Assembly (NCBI RefSeq): GCF_014324365.1 | Contig: NZ_QEIG01000002.1 | Coordinates: 124,001 to 188,000 of the forward strand | DNA: 64,000 bases | Direction: 5' to 3' | DNA from: Algoriphagus sp. AK58 | GTDB taxonomy: Bacteria > Bacteroidota > Bacteroidia > Cytophagales > Cyclobacteriaceae | Shown: positions 1 to 8,435 of the stretch, piece after piece | How the letters are laid out: the number at the start of each line of letters is the position of its first letter | Position numbering within the stretch: the first letter of the stretch is position 1 | Translations under genes and position numbers: made by a program | Notes under the pieces: model-generated | Told to the model about the DNA's origin: nothing | The model's input: the letters and a program-made list of their open reading frames with translations, nothing else | Database searches by the model: none

Positions 1-1
1 A

Positions 2-637
2 AGATTCGGGATGGAGTTTACGCTTCACTTTAATTTTCCCAAACCCCGCATGGCCATTTTTGTCAGTAAACTTTCCCATTGTCTTTTTGATGTTTTGGGG
101 AGGTATCATGGTGGTCAGCTCGAGGTGGAAATCCCATTAGTCATTTCCAACCATCCTGACCTTAAGACGATTGTGGAGGCGTTTGGCATTCCCTTTTTCC
201 ATATTCCTGTTACTTCTTCTACCAAGGAAACTGCCGAAGCCCATCAGCTTCAATTACTAAAAGATCACCAGGTTGATTTTGTGGTTCTGGCGAGATACAT
301 GCAGATTCTGTCCGGGGAGTTTATCAAAAGCTTTCCCAACCGGATTATCAATATTCATCATTCCTTTTTGCCCGCATTCGTTGGTGCCAGGCCTTATCAT
401 GCTGCCTATGAGCGTGGCGTGAAGATCATTGGGGCCACTGCCCACTATGTGACCGAGGAACTGGACGCAGGGCCTATCATCGAACAGGAGGTCGCACGGG
501 TCAGGCATCACAACACCGTGGCAGAATTGGTACAGATCGGTCAGGATGTAGAAAAAGTGACGCTCTCCAAAGCGATCAAATACCATGTGGACCGGAAAGT
601 GTTGGCTTTCAGAAATAAAACTGTCATTTTTTATTGA
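2..637 (+). CDS. purU: formyltetrahydrofolate deformylase, C-terminal part (cut by window edge)
   Basis: PurU hydrolyses 10-formyltetrahydrofolate to formate and tetrahydrofolate in the cytoplasm, feeding one-carbon and purine metabolism. The visible part is the formyltransferase-fold catalytic domain, with the family blocks VLARYMQILS, NIHHSFLPAF, GARPYHAAYERGVKIIGATAHY and LDAGPIIEQ; the histidine of the HHSFLPAF block and the downstream aspartate in LDAGPII are the expected catalytic region. The reading frame stays open through base 2 and the family has an N-terminal ACT domain of about 80 residues, so the gene begins upstream of the window; the ATG at 11 is internal. Absence of that ACT domain separates it from a PurN annotation only by inference, but the AERGVKIIGATAHY-type block is PurU-like. 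Confidence 0.93.
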   Translation, partial: RFGMEFTLHFNFPKPRMAIFVSKLSHCLFDVLGRYHGGQLEVEIPLVISNHPDLKTIVEAFGIPFFHIPVTSSTKETAEAHQLQLLKDHQVDFVVLARYMQILSGEFIKSFPNRIINIHHSFLPAFVGARPYHAAYERGVKIIGATAHYVTEELDAGPIIEQEVARVRHHNTVAELVQIGQDVEKVTLSKAIKYHVDRKVLAFRNKTVIFY

Positions 638-682
638 GTTTGCCTTTCTTGTTTTAGGCAGAAATAATTGTGATTTTCAATC

Positions 683-1264
683 ATGGAATCATTACCAATC
701 TCCCGTTGCCCCTGGTGTCTGGGCTTCCCGGAATACGTGGCTTACCACGACACTGAATGGGGTGTTCCGGTCTTTGATGATCGGGTTCACTTTGAATTTT
801 TGGTATTGGAAAGTGCCCAAGCTGGGTTAAGTTGGGCCACTGTATTGAAGAAAAGGGATGGCTATCGCAGGGCTTTTGCAGATTTTGATTACACGATAGT
901 GGCAGATTTTCCTGAAAGCTATGTACAGGAATTGCTGAAAGATTCCGGAATCATCAGGAATGCCCAAAAAATTCGTGCTGCGATCAACAATGCCCAACGG
1001 TTTATGGAGGTACAGCAAGAGTTTGGCTCTTTTTCCAACTACATCTGGAGATTTGTTGGAGGAAAACCGCTTATCAATTCGTTAAAGCCAGGCGAACCTT
1101 ATCCGGCTACTTCAGCTGAATCGGATGCCTTAGCCAAAGACTTGAAGAAAAGAGGATTTAAATTCCTCGGCAGCACCATTGTCTATGCCCACATGCAGGC
1201 CACTGGATTGATCAATGATCATTTGGTGGATTGCTTTAGGTATAAAGAGCTCACAATAATGTAA
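683..1264 (+). CDS. tag: DNA-3-methyladenine glycosylase I
   Basis: A 193-residue protein of normal Tag length. Tag excises 3-methyladenine from alkylated DNA, starting base-excision repair. The zinc clasp of the family can be read directly: C9 and H22 are 13 residues apart near the N-terminus (RCPWC...YHDTEWG), and H180 and C184 lie in NDHLVDC at the C-terminus. The base-binding glutamate is E43 in LESAQAGLSW. It follows purU by 45 bases on the same strand and is convergent with the lipoprotein gene beyond it. The start is the ATG at 683; no strong Shine-Dalgarno is seen. Confidence 0.95.
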   Translation: MESLPISRCPWCLGFPEYVAYHDTEWGVPVFDDRVHFEFLVLESAQAGLSWATVLKKRDGYRRAFADFDYTIVADFPESYVQELLKDSGIIRNAQKIRAAINNAQRFMEVQQEFGSFSNYIWRFVGGKPLINSLKPGEPYPATSAESDALAKDLKKRGFKFLGSTIVYAHMQATGLINDHLVDCFRYKELTIM

Positions 1265-1314
1265 ATGGCTCATCGGTAACTGAAAAGTAATCTTCAAGCG
1301 AGTATCAAATAATC

Positions 1315-1884
1315 TTATTTCACTGTCAGGTTGATTTCATCAAAGTAGACCTTTCCCAAAGTCAGCGTAGGCATATTTAGGGTTACTTGGATGTTTTCTG
1401 CCTCCTCCGGAAAATTTTCCAAAGTGGCCTTCAACAAAACCCAGTCAACATCTCCCTGAAAATCAAACACAGCAGTGGCGACGGATTCCGTTTTAATCAT
1501 GGGGAATACTTTCAATGCAATAAAAACTCTTCCACCTGCTGTCAGATCCTGGATATTTTCACCTTTTACAAATGCAACTAGCTCAAGTGTACTCCCAGGC
1601 GCAGGCATCGGGCCGGTGTAAGTTTGAGTCCAGTGGGATGCGTTTGCGACAGTTCTGTTAGGATTTTCTATATATAAAGACCGATTTCCGCTCACGAATT
1701 CTTCTCTGCTGACCCCGTTCTGAATCCTATCGGGATTTGAGGGTGTCCAGGGGAATACCGAGTCAGGATAAAGGGATAGATTGGGATTTAACAGAAGCTG
1801 ACTGCCACGAGGAAGAGTTTCCTCTTCATCGCAAGACATCAGAAGCGAGATAAGCAGTAAATAAAAAAGCGATTTCCTTAACAT
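1315..1884 (-). CDS. putative lipoprotein, function unknown
   Basis: A 189-residue secreted protein. Residues 1-17 form a lipoprotein signal peptide with lipobox LLMSC (Cys18) followed by an acidic stretch DEEE. The remainder is predicted mainly beta (alternating hydrophobic residues), with ELVAFVKGENIQ and VFDFQGDVDWVLLKATLENFPEEAENIQVTLNMP resembling the jelly-roll carbohydrate-binding-like modules found in many Bacteroidota lipoproteins; that fold is an inference. No catalytic motif is visible. It stands alone between tag (convergent) and the NhaD-like gene (same strand, 302 bases further upstream). Confidence 0.75.
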   Translation of the reverse strand: MLRKSLFYLLLISLLMSCDEEETLPRGSQLLLNPNLSLYPDSVFPWTPSNPDRIQNGVSREEFVSGNRSLYIENPNRTVANASHWTQTYTGPMPAPGSTLELVAFVKGENIQDLTAGGRVFIALKVFPMIKTESVATAVFDFQGDVDWVLLKATLENFPEEAENIQVTLNMPTLTLGKVYFDEINLTVK

Positions 1885-2186
1885 TTTCCTGAGCTACTGT
1901 ATTCTTTTTCAACTAAATATAAGCTAATCGTTTTTCAGTAACTAAAACGCTTCTTGGATTGAAAAAGTCTTGCTACCTGAAAATTGATTTTCAAGATTGG
2001 TAAAATAGCCGATTGAAGAGAGTGTTTTTTTTCAGAAAATCCTCTGTCTTGCTCAATAAAAAAATGGGCAAAGGCAGCCTAGGATTAGGCCGACGCATGA
2101 TGCGGAGTTGAAAAATAGCGGAATCAAGTTCTTTTTTGAATCCGCTATTATTTTGTCCATTGCTTTATGAAAAACCCGGTGGAGAC
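1885..2186. other. intergenic spacer with small palindromes
   Basis: About 300 bases without a gene. It holds the promoter side of the minus-strand lipoprotein gene and the terminator of the antiporter gene (2112-2150). Between them are two short perfect palindromes next to each other: GCCTA-GGAT-TAGGC at 2077-2090 and CGCAT-G-ATGCG at 2094-2104. Their role is not clear. Nothing resembling a tRNA or coding frame was seen. Confidence 0.6.
2112..2150 (-). terminator. terminator of NhaD-like antiporter gene
   Basis: An inverted repeat with 9-base arms (AATAGCGGA at 2114-2122 and TCCGCTATT at 2141-2149) lies just after the minus-strand stop at 2187. Read on the minus strand the hairpin ends in a short run of T, as expected for intrinsic termination. 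Confidence 0.7.
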
Positions 2187-3716
2187 TTAGACAAATGCAA
2201 TAAACACGAGCCAAACCAAGAAAAGAATTGGCAGCAAAATAGGAATCGTAAATCTGATGATGTATCCGAAGAAGGAAGGCATCTTGATCCCGTTTTGTTC
2301 TGCAATGGACTTTACCATGAAGTTGGGACCATTGCCAATGTAAGTCATTGCACCAAAGAACACTGATGCAATGGAAATCGCCAATAGCTGAAAGGGAGTA
2401 TCTGAAGTATTCAGTGAACTGTCTGCGAAAGCACGTACCTCTGCAATACTTCCGATATCGGATCCCTCAGAAGCCATGGCTGCCGCCAGGAAGTTGAGGT
2501 AAGTGGGCGCATTGTCCAGGACGGCGGATAGTGTGCCTGTGCCCCAGTAGAGCGTGTTTACGGTGATCAATTCAGCGCCTTCAGGAGATTTGGCAAAGTT
2601 TCCAACCAATTCCAAGGCCGGCATCATGGTTCCGAAAATTCCGATGAAAATAAAGGCCACTTCGCGGATTGGTTCGAAATTAAACTCATTTCCTTTGATA
2701 GCTCTTTGATCAGCAAATTTGTAAGAAAAGAAGGCGACCGAAAGCATGATAATTTCTCTTAGGAAAGAGAATTTTTGTCCGTCGTAATGGATGGCTGGTA
2801 CCCCTTCGATAACATTTGGATCCAAGAATACTGCACAGATGATCACAAAGAGCCAAGCAAAGTTCTTGGAACCAATCATGGTAAACTTGTTGGAGTAGGT
2901 GATTTCTTCTGCGTATTCGTCCTCCTCGGATGCTCTTCCGAATTTTTTGTCAATGAAATAAAATACCGTTGCCAATAGTGCCAAGGCCATGGCCCATGCT
3001 GGCATGTTGTGCTCGATGGTCCAGAAGAACGGTACCCCTTTCAAGAATCCCAGGAACAGTGGTGGATCTCCGATAGGAGTCAAAGAACCTCCCACATTGC
3101 TTACCATTAGGATGAAAAATACCACATGGTAAGGCTGGATGTTGGCTTTATTCAATCGGATGAATGGGCGGATCAATAACATGGATGCCCCGGTGGTACC
3201 GATCAAGTTGGAAACCACAGCACCAATCAAGAGCAAAGAAACATTGGCTATTGGGGTGGCTTTTTTATCGATTTCGATCAGAATGCCTCCTGATGCCACA
3301 TAAAGCGAAGCCAATAAGGCAATAAACTGAATGTACTCGGCCAATGCATGGACAGGGGCATGGACGTTGTTTAGGACAAATAGGTAATAGATGACTACCA
3401 AAATGGCAAAGCCAACAGCCACTTTGGGATAGTTATGATGCCAAAAATGCTCATAAAACAAGGGGCCTGTCGCAATCATCAACAAAAGGGTGACAAAAGG
3501 AATCACCAACCAAGCCGGTGCAGAATGATGGGCTTCTCCATGACCTTCTTCTGCATGTGCCTCATCCACCTGATCAGCATTAGTCTGATCCGAATCAGAC
3601 TGCGCAATCAATTCGGTGTTTTGATCAAAGGAAAGGGCGTAGCTTTCATTCGCTTCAATCATTCCAAAAAATAATATTCCGAAAAGTATGGATAGACTTA
3701 TAAGATATTTCTTCAT
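2187..3716 (-). CDS. nhaD: NhaD-type sodium:proton antiporter with His-rich extracytoplasmic N-terminus
   Basis: A 509-residue polytopic membrane protein of the ArsB/NhaD ion-transporter superfamily, expected to exchange Na+ for H+ across the inner membrane. About eleven or twelve hydrophobic segments are visible. Family-like blocks include VVSNLIGTTGASMLLIRPFIRLN and SNVGGSLTPIGDPPLFLGFLKG in the first half, and AVLDNAPTYLNFLAA plus AMTYIGNGPNFMVKSIAE in the second; the N-A-P/G-N-G-P motifs are typical ion-binding loops. Unlike core NhaD, it begins with a cleavable-looking signal segment (1-27) and a soluble stretch at about 45-68 that is rich in His, Glu and Asp before the first core helix. 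The gene is monocistronic, with its own terminator. Confidence 0.85.
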   Translation of the reverse strand: MKKYLISLSILFGILFFGMIEANESYALSFDQNTELIAQSDSDQTNADQVDEAHAEEGHGEAHHSAPAWLVIPFVTLLLMIATGPLFYEHFWHHNYPKVAVGFAILVVIYYLFVLNNVHAPVHALAEYIQFIALLASLYVASGGILIEIDKKATPIANVSLLLIGAVVSNLIGTTGASMLLIRPFIRLNKANIQPYHVVFFILMVSNVGGSLTPIGDPPLFLGFLKGVPFFWTIEHNMPAWAMALALLATVFYFIDKKFGRASEEDEYAEEITYSNKFTMIGSKNFAWLFVIICAVFLDPNVIEGVPAIHYDGQKFSFLREIIMLSVAFFSYKFADQRAIKGNEFNFEPIREVAFIFIGIFGTMMPALELVGNFAKSPEGAELITVNTLYWGTGTLSAVLDNAPTYLNFLAAAMASEGSDIGSIAEVRAFADSSLNTSDTPFQLLAISIASVFFGAMTYIGNGPNFMVKSIAEQNGIKMPSFFGYIIRFTIPILLPILFLVWLVFIAFV

Positions 3717-3842
3717 TGGGTTGATTTGATGGGCTGGGTTTTACTTTCCGGCAATTTATCGAATTATTGTTAGGCTTTTTAGACTGTTGAGCACGTGCTA
3801 AACTACTGATTTTGCTTCATACTCTCCAAGAAATACTAAAAA

Positions 3843-3881
3843 CCCCTGCCGAATTTCATGATAAATTAATTCAGGCAGGGG
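3843..3881 (-). terminator. terminator of Glu/Leu-type dehydrogenase gene
   Basis: A strong hairpin: CCCCTGCC (3843-3850) pairs with GGCAGGGG (3874-3881), extended by GAATT/AATTC with one bulged base. On the minus strand it lies directly behind the stop at 3899 and is followed by TTTTTAG. Confidence 0.9.
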
Positions 3882-3898
3882 CATTCTTAGAGTTGCTT

Positions 3899-5125
3899 TT
3901 ACACGAGTTGTGTCAAAGCTATTTTAAAGGAAGTTTGGGCAATATTTGTGCTTGACAAACTTTCTTCATAGGTGTTTTTTAAAGCTTTCTCGATGGTTTT
4001 GGAAACATCTGAGAAGATAGCCTCATCTGTAACCTCGGCATCATCACTCATTAGGTAGGCAAATACTCTTGCCATTCCACAGTTGGCAATGAAATCCGGA
4101 ATGACCGAAACCCGCTCATCCGCCCAAACTCCGGTTGGTCCGAAGAAAATTTCCGGATCAGCAAAGGGGACATTGGCACCACAGGAAATCACTTCTAGTC
4201 CGGCTGCTACCATTCGTTCCACTTGGTTTCGGGTGATCAATCGGGAAGCCGCTGCAGGGATAAAGATTTCACTTTTCACATCCCATATCTTGGAATTGAT
4301 CTCTTCAAAAGGAATCAGATTTTCTGATACCAACTGGTTGCCTTCTCTTTTGAGAAACAATTCCCGGATTTCATCCAATGTAAAGCCTTCTTCGTTAATC
4401 AGGCCACCTACCCGGTCGATGATGCCGACGATTTTTACTCCTTCCACCGCCAAAAAACAGGCTGCAGCCGCCCCTACATTTCCCCAGCCTTGAATTACCG
4501 CACGTTTTCCTTTAATTTCTCCGCCCCAGATTGAATAGTAATGTCTGACGGCCTCAGATACACCATACCCGGTGATCATGTCTGCCACGGTATATTTTTT
4601 TGGACCATTCGGGGTGAATTTTGGATCCTCTAATACCTTGGACACACCTTGTCGGAGTTGGCCGATTTTTCGGATCTTTTGGGGCTCATTGGCGTGAAAG
4701 TGGCCATTGACAATTCCTTCCTGAGGATGCCAAAGGCCATAAGATTCGGTGATCGGAATTACTTCGTGAATTTCATCCACATTGAGGTCACCACCTGTGC
4801 CATAGTAGTTTTTGAGTAAAGGCATGACAGCTTTGTACCATCTTTCGAGTACCCCAGCTTTTCTTGGGTCGCTTGGGTCAAAGTTGATTCCAGATTTGGC
4901 ACCACCGATGGAAGGACCTGATACAGTAAATTTCACTTCCATAGTCTTGGCGAGCGATTCAACTTCCCTTTTGTCGAGCCCTTTTCTCATCCGAGTTCCC
5001 CCGCCGGCAGCTCCTCCTCTCAGGGAATTGATGACTACCCATCCTTCTGCCTCAGTTTCGCTGTCGCTCCACTCAAATACGATCTCAGGGGTTTTATTCT
5101 CAAACTTTTTCAGCAGTTCCTGCAT
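3899..5125 (-). CDS. Glu/Leu/Phe/Val-family amino-acid dehydrogenase
   Basis: A 408-residue NAD(P)-dependent amino-acid dehydrogenase, most likely interconverting glutamate (or a branched amino acid) and its 2-oxo acid with ammonia. The dimerisation/substrate domain has SLRGGAAGGGTRM and the catalytic-lysine block PSIGGAKSGINFDP (K77), close to but not identical with the classic signature; the Rossmann half has VIQGWGNVGAAAACFLA. The frame is open up to 5281, but I place the start at 5125: this removes a 78-base overlap with anmK and fits a -7 promoter motif at 5152-5159, which would make any start upstream of about 5147 impossible. Substrate preference cannot be read from sequence. Confidence 0.87.
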   Translation of the reverse strand: MQELLKKFENKTPEIVFEWSDSETEAEGWVVINSLRGGAAGGGTRMRKGLDKREVESLAKTMEVKFTVSGPSIGGAKSGINFDPSDPRKAGVLERWYKAVMPLLKNYYGTGGDLNVDEIHEVIPITESYGLWHPQEGIVNGHFHANEPQKIRKIGQLRQGVSKVLEDPKFTPNGPKKYTVADMITGYGVSEAVRHYYSIWGGEIKGKRAVIQGWGNVGAAAACFLAVEGVKIVGIIDRVGGLINEEGFTLDEIRELFLKREGNQLVSENLIPFEEINSKIWDVKSEIFIPAAASRLITRNQVERMVAAGLEVISCGANVPFADPEIFFGPTGVWADERVSVIPDFIANCGMARVFAYLMSDDAEVTDEAIFSDVSKTIEKALKNTYEESLSSTNIAQTSFKIALTQLV

Positions 5126-5151
5126 TTTTTCTTTGGGTTTATATTCTGGCC

Positions 5152-5185
5152 CAAAAATAGAAAAATAAAATTTGCAGAATTCAAA
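5152..5185 (-). promoter_or_regulatory. candidate promoter of the amino-acid dehydrogenase gene
   Basis: On the minus strand TATTTTTG (5159 to 5152) matches the Bacteroidota -7 element TAnnTTTG, and TTTG (5185 to 5182) lies 22 bases upstream as a possible -33 element. The predicted transcript would begin near 5147, giving a leader of roughly 20 bases before the ATG at 5125. Confidence 0.5.
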
Positions 5186-5202
5186 CTCCTCAATGGGACA
5201 GT

Positions 5203-6276
5203 TTATCCGTAGATTGTACCTCCGCAACAGTCCCTCGAGGCACCGGTCACGGAAGCTAGACAGTTGATGTCTCCTCTCCATCTCAAGACACCCAAAAAGG
5301 CAAAAATCAAGGCTTCTTTGAATTCAATCAATTCTTTGCTCGCTTCAAATTGCACCCATTGGTGATCCAGGTAATGAGCCAGGCGTTCGATAAAATAAGA
5401 ATTATAGGCTCCTCCTCCGGTGATCATCACACTTGGCTTTGCTGAGGAGGAATGGAACCTAATGGATTTTGAGATTTGGAAGGCGAAATGCTCCACCAAG
5501 GTGCTGAGCTTGTCTTTTGGGTCTAGACCACTGTTTTCCAGCAAAGGGATAAAATCCTTTTCCATTTCCTCTCTTCCCAAGGATTTGGCAGACTGCTTGG
5601 AATAATAGGGAAGCGCATTCAGCGCTTCGAAAAGCGGCAGATTAATTTCTCCTTCTCTTGCCCAATTCCCATTCTCATCATAAGGCTTTCCAAGCTTTTT
5701 AGCTTCATGGTTGAGTAGAAGATTAAATGGGCTGGTGTCAAAAGCTATTCGCTGACCGTTTTTTTCCATCGAAATATTGGAAATGCCTCCGAGGTTGATG
5801 CAAAAATCGACCTGAGGGAAAAGCAATCGGTCTCCAATTGGAACTAAAGGAGCGCCCTGACCTCCCAGTTGGACATCCAGCATCCTAAAGTCAGTTATTA
5901 CTTTTTCACCGGAAGCCTGGTGTAGGGCCCATCCATTACCGATTTGAAGGCTGAGTTTTTTATGAGGTTGATGAAATACCGTATGGCCATGGGACGCTAC
6001 TGCCATGGGTTTGACTTGCTTATCTTGACAGAATTCTTTGACTTTTTCTCCCATCCACTGTCCAAATTCTACATCCAGCAAGGAAAGCTCCAGTCCGGAA
6101 AGTAGATGACTGTTTTCCAATTTTTTTCCCAACAGCTGAGGAAATGGGATGGTTTCTGCGAGGATAATTTCAAAATTCCACCCCTTTTGATAGTCAAAAT
6201 GACAATAAGCCAAGTCCAGTCCGTCACCGGAAGTACCGGACATAAGTCCTATAAAGGTGTATCTTTCAGGGTGCAT
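5203..6276 (-). CDS. anmK: anhydro-N-acetylmuramic acid kinase
   Basis: A 357-residue kinase that cleaves and phosphorylates 1,6-anhydro-MurNAc to MurNAc-6-phosphate in peptidoglycan recycling. The ASKHA-type phosphate-binding start GLMSGTSGDGLDLA (residues 10-23) is nearly diagnostic of AnmK. Further blocks are SHGHTVFHQP, GNGWALHQASGEKVITDFR, GGQGAPLVPIGD, FCINLGGISNIS and the adenosine loop ITGGGAYNSYF. Length is typical. The C-terminal tail extends 78 bases past the first open start of the next gene, but the latter probably begins downstream. The gene is divergent from coaX. Confidence 0.96.
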   Translation of the reverse strand: MHPERYTFIGLMSGTSGDGLDLAYCHFDYQKGWNFEIILAETIPFPQLLGKKLENSHLLSGLELSLLDVEFGQWMGEKVKEFCQDKQVKPMAVASHGHTVFHQPHKKLSLQIGNGWALHQASGEKVITDFRMLDVQLGGQGAPLVPIGDRLLFPQVDFCINLGGISNISMEKNGQRIAFDTSPFNLLLNHEAKKLGKPYDENGNWAREGEINLPLFEALNALPYYSKQSAKSLGREEMEKDFIPLLENSGLDPKDKLSTLVEHFAFQISKSIRFHSSSAKPSVMITGGGAYNSYFIERLAHYLDHQWVQFEASKELIEFKEALIFAFLGVLRWRGDINCLASVTGASRDCCGGTIYG

Positions 6277-6307
6277 GGGTTAAAGTATGTTAAGTAAGCC
6301 AAGGTAC

Positions 6308-6315
6308 CAAAGATA
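6308..6315 (-). promoter_or_regulatory. candidate -7 element of anmK
   Basis: TATCTTTG on the minus strand matches TAnnTTTG exactly. It would place the transcription start near 6303 and a leader of about 27 bases before the anmK ATG. No convincing -33 element was found. Confidence 0.4.
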
Positions 6316-6367
6316 ATTTCAAGGCAAGAAAAAGTCTCTTTTTTATTAATGGCTAATTTGCAAGCTC

Positions 6368-7084
6368 ATGAAAAATCTAGTCATAGATATTGGAAACTCA
6401 CGGGTCAAATCAGCTCTTTTTGAAAAGCACAGCTTGGTGGGAGATCATTACTTTTCCACTTTGGAGGAAGCAGTAGATTTCTGGCAGGTTATGGATTTTC
6501 AGCATTGCCTGGTCAGTTCGGTGAGATTTTCTGAAGTTGAGCTGAAGGAAAAGCTTCCTTTTGGTTTCACATTTCTTACCCACGATACCCCTACACCGTT
6601 AATTAATGGCTATTCCACTCCGAGAACCTTGGGGCTGGATAGATTGGCAGCGGCGGTAGGAGCTTGGAAATTGGCGGGGGAAAAACCCGTGTTGGCCATT
6701 GATATGGGTAGTTGTATTACCTATGAGCTGGTCGATGACCTCGGGGTCTACAGAGGAGGGGCAATTAGTCCGGGTATGCAGATGAGGGCAAAAGCCATGA
6801 GCCATTTTACAGCCAAGCTACCCGAAATTTCACTATTGCCTCCACCGGAATCGGATTTGGGAGACTCCACACTTTCTTGTATGAAGGTGGGCATTTGGTC
6901 AGGAGTTCGATTTGAAATGGAAGGGTTTATTGCGTCTTACCGTCTTAAAATTCCTGAAATATCTATTTATATCTGCGGAGGTGATTCTCAATCTTTTGAA
7001 TCATTGGCAAAAGACCACATATTTGTAGTCCCAAATTTAGTCCTGCACGGATTAAATTGTATTCTAAACCACAATGTTGAATAA
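6368..7084 (+). CDS. coaX: type III pantothenate kinase
   Basis: A 238-residue ASKHA-fold kinase for the first step of coenzyme A synthesis (pantothenate to 4'-phosphopantothenate). The phosphate loop DIGNSRVKSALF (D7), the block GLDRLAAAVGAW (89-100), the second acidic motif IDMGSCITYELV (D112) and the pantothenate-pocket GGAISPGMQMR are all present. Type III enzymes typically need a monovalent cation and are not inhibited by CoA (family knowledge). The next gene begins 11 bases before this one ends, so the two are probably co-transcribed. Confidence 0.95.
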   Translation: MKNLVIDIGNSRVKSALFEKHSLVGDHYFSTLEEAVDFWQVMDFQHCLVSSVRFSEVELKEKLPFGFTFLTHDTPTPLINGYSTPRTLGLDRLAAAVGAWKLAGEKPVLAIDMGSCITYELVDDLGVYRGGAISPGMQMRAKAMSHFTAKLPEISLLPPPESDLGDSTLSCMKVGIWSGVRFEMEGFIASYRLKIPEISIYICGGDSQSFESLAKDHIFVVPNLVLHGLNCILNHNVE

Positions 7085-8357
7085 AATAGGGTTGAAAACG
7101 TTGGGTGTACTCTGCACCCTTTTATTATTTAATCAGGTCAATGGCCAAACCAGCTCCTCCACCTTCAGTGCGTTGGGAATTGGAGAGTTTAACTATGGAG
7201 GTCAGACCCATAACCAGGGGATGGGTGGTCTGGGGATCAGTTTTGGCACGGGATGGCATGCCAATGTCGTCAATCCAGCCCTAACCACAAGAAACACCAT
7301 TTTTAATTTTCAGGTGGCACTCAATTACAAGAGAATCAATGTGGACAATGGAACCGAAAACTCTTTGGTGGACGGAGGAGGCCTTTCCTACATTGCCATC
7401 TCACTTCCACTGAAGTCAGGAAAATTTACCTCCGGTATGGGATTGGGACAAATCACCAGTGTCAATTACCGACTCAAGGTAGAAAGTGATGTCAATAATT
7501 CAGATCTAAAAGCAACCAATTTCCTCGAAGGTGACGGGGGTATTTCAGAGGCCTATCTTAATTTCGGATACCTTCTGGCTAAGAATCTAAGTATTGGCGT
7601 TCATGGATCTTATCTTTTCGGATCATCCATTCGATCAAACCAACTCCTGATTTTTGATCCAAATAACGTGGAGGTGGGCCGTCCTTCAGAATATTATGAA
7701 AGATTAACAGTTTCTGATGTGGGCTTCAAAGCTGGCCTTCATTATTTCTTTAAGGCATCTGCCAAGAGCAATATTCACTTAGGAGCCATTTATCAGAAAT
7801 TAGGCAATGTTAATGGAACTGGGTTTGCAAAATTGGCCGGAGTTGGCCAAGCTAGCAGGCCAAATACAGACGGTGATCTTATTGCCGATAACGAAAGAGG
7901 AAGTATTTATATTCCAAATCGTTATGGTTTTGGGATAACCTACGAGAAAAACAATAAATTCGCGGTTGCTTTGGAGGGACAATACCAAGATTTTGCTGAT
8001 TTCAGGAACTTCTTTGGAGACCCTTTAAGCTTGCAAGCAGCCCAAAAAGTGGGACTGGGATTCCAGATCGTTCCCGATTATCTGGACTTTGACAACCTCT
8101 TGAATAGGGCAACTTACAGGGTGGGATTGGAATGGATGCAGACACCTTACTTCATCAATCAAACCAGCATCAATGATATTGGCATCAACTTTGGAACTTC
8201 AATTCCTGTGAATCAATTGTCATTGGTGAATTTCGCCTTCAAGGCCGGCAGAAGAGGAACATTGGACAATGGATTGATCCGAGAGACGTATGTCAACTTT
8301 ACCATTGGCCTATCTCTCAACGACAACAGTTGGTTCTACAAGCGAGTGTTTGAATAA
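7074..8357 (+). CDS. outer-membrane beta-barrel protein (OmpP1/FadL-like)
   Basis: A 427-residue secreted protein with a signal peptide at 1-25 (cleavage after VNG, before QTSSS). The mature part has alternating beta-strand character throughout, with many aromatic and glycine positions. The start SALGIGEFNYGG...NQGMGGLGISFG followed by VVNPALTTRN resembles the N-terminal plug-like start of OmpP1/FadL-type proteins of Bacteroidota, where MGGA-type and NPA motifs recur. It probably sits in the outer membrane; substrate is unknown. The start codon lies inside the end of coaX. Confidence 0.75.
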   Translation: MLNKIGLKTLGVLCTLLLFNQVNGQTSSSTFSALGIGEFNYGGQTHNQGMGGLGISFGTGWHANVVNPALTTRNTIFNFQVALNYKRINVDNGTENSLVDGGGLSYIAISLPLKSGKFTSGMGLGQITSVNYRLKVESDVNNSDLKATNFLEGDGGISEAYLNFGYLLAKNLSIGVHGSYLFGSSIRSNQLLIFDPNNVEVGRPSEYYERLTVSDVGFKAGLHYFFKASAKSNIHLGAIYQKLGNVNGTGFAKLAGVGQASRPNTDGDLIADNERGSIYIPNRYGFGITYEKNNKFAVALEGQYQDFADFRNFFGDPLSLQAAQKVGLGFQIVPDYLDFDNLLNRATYRVGLEWMQTPYFINQTSINDIGINFGTSIPVNQLSLVNFAFKAGRRGTLDNGLIRETYVNFTIGLSLNDNSWFYKRVFE

Positions 8358-8435
8358 ACAAATTCAAGAGAAACAAATTAACCAAATTATGGGGCGTCTC
8401 CCGAGAGTCTAAAACCGAATAAAACCTAGACGAAC

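Noticed and set aside
4083..4493. Plus-strand open frame inside the amino-acid dehydrogenase gene
   Set aside because: Antisense shadow with Ser/Thr/Pro-rich composition and no start context.
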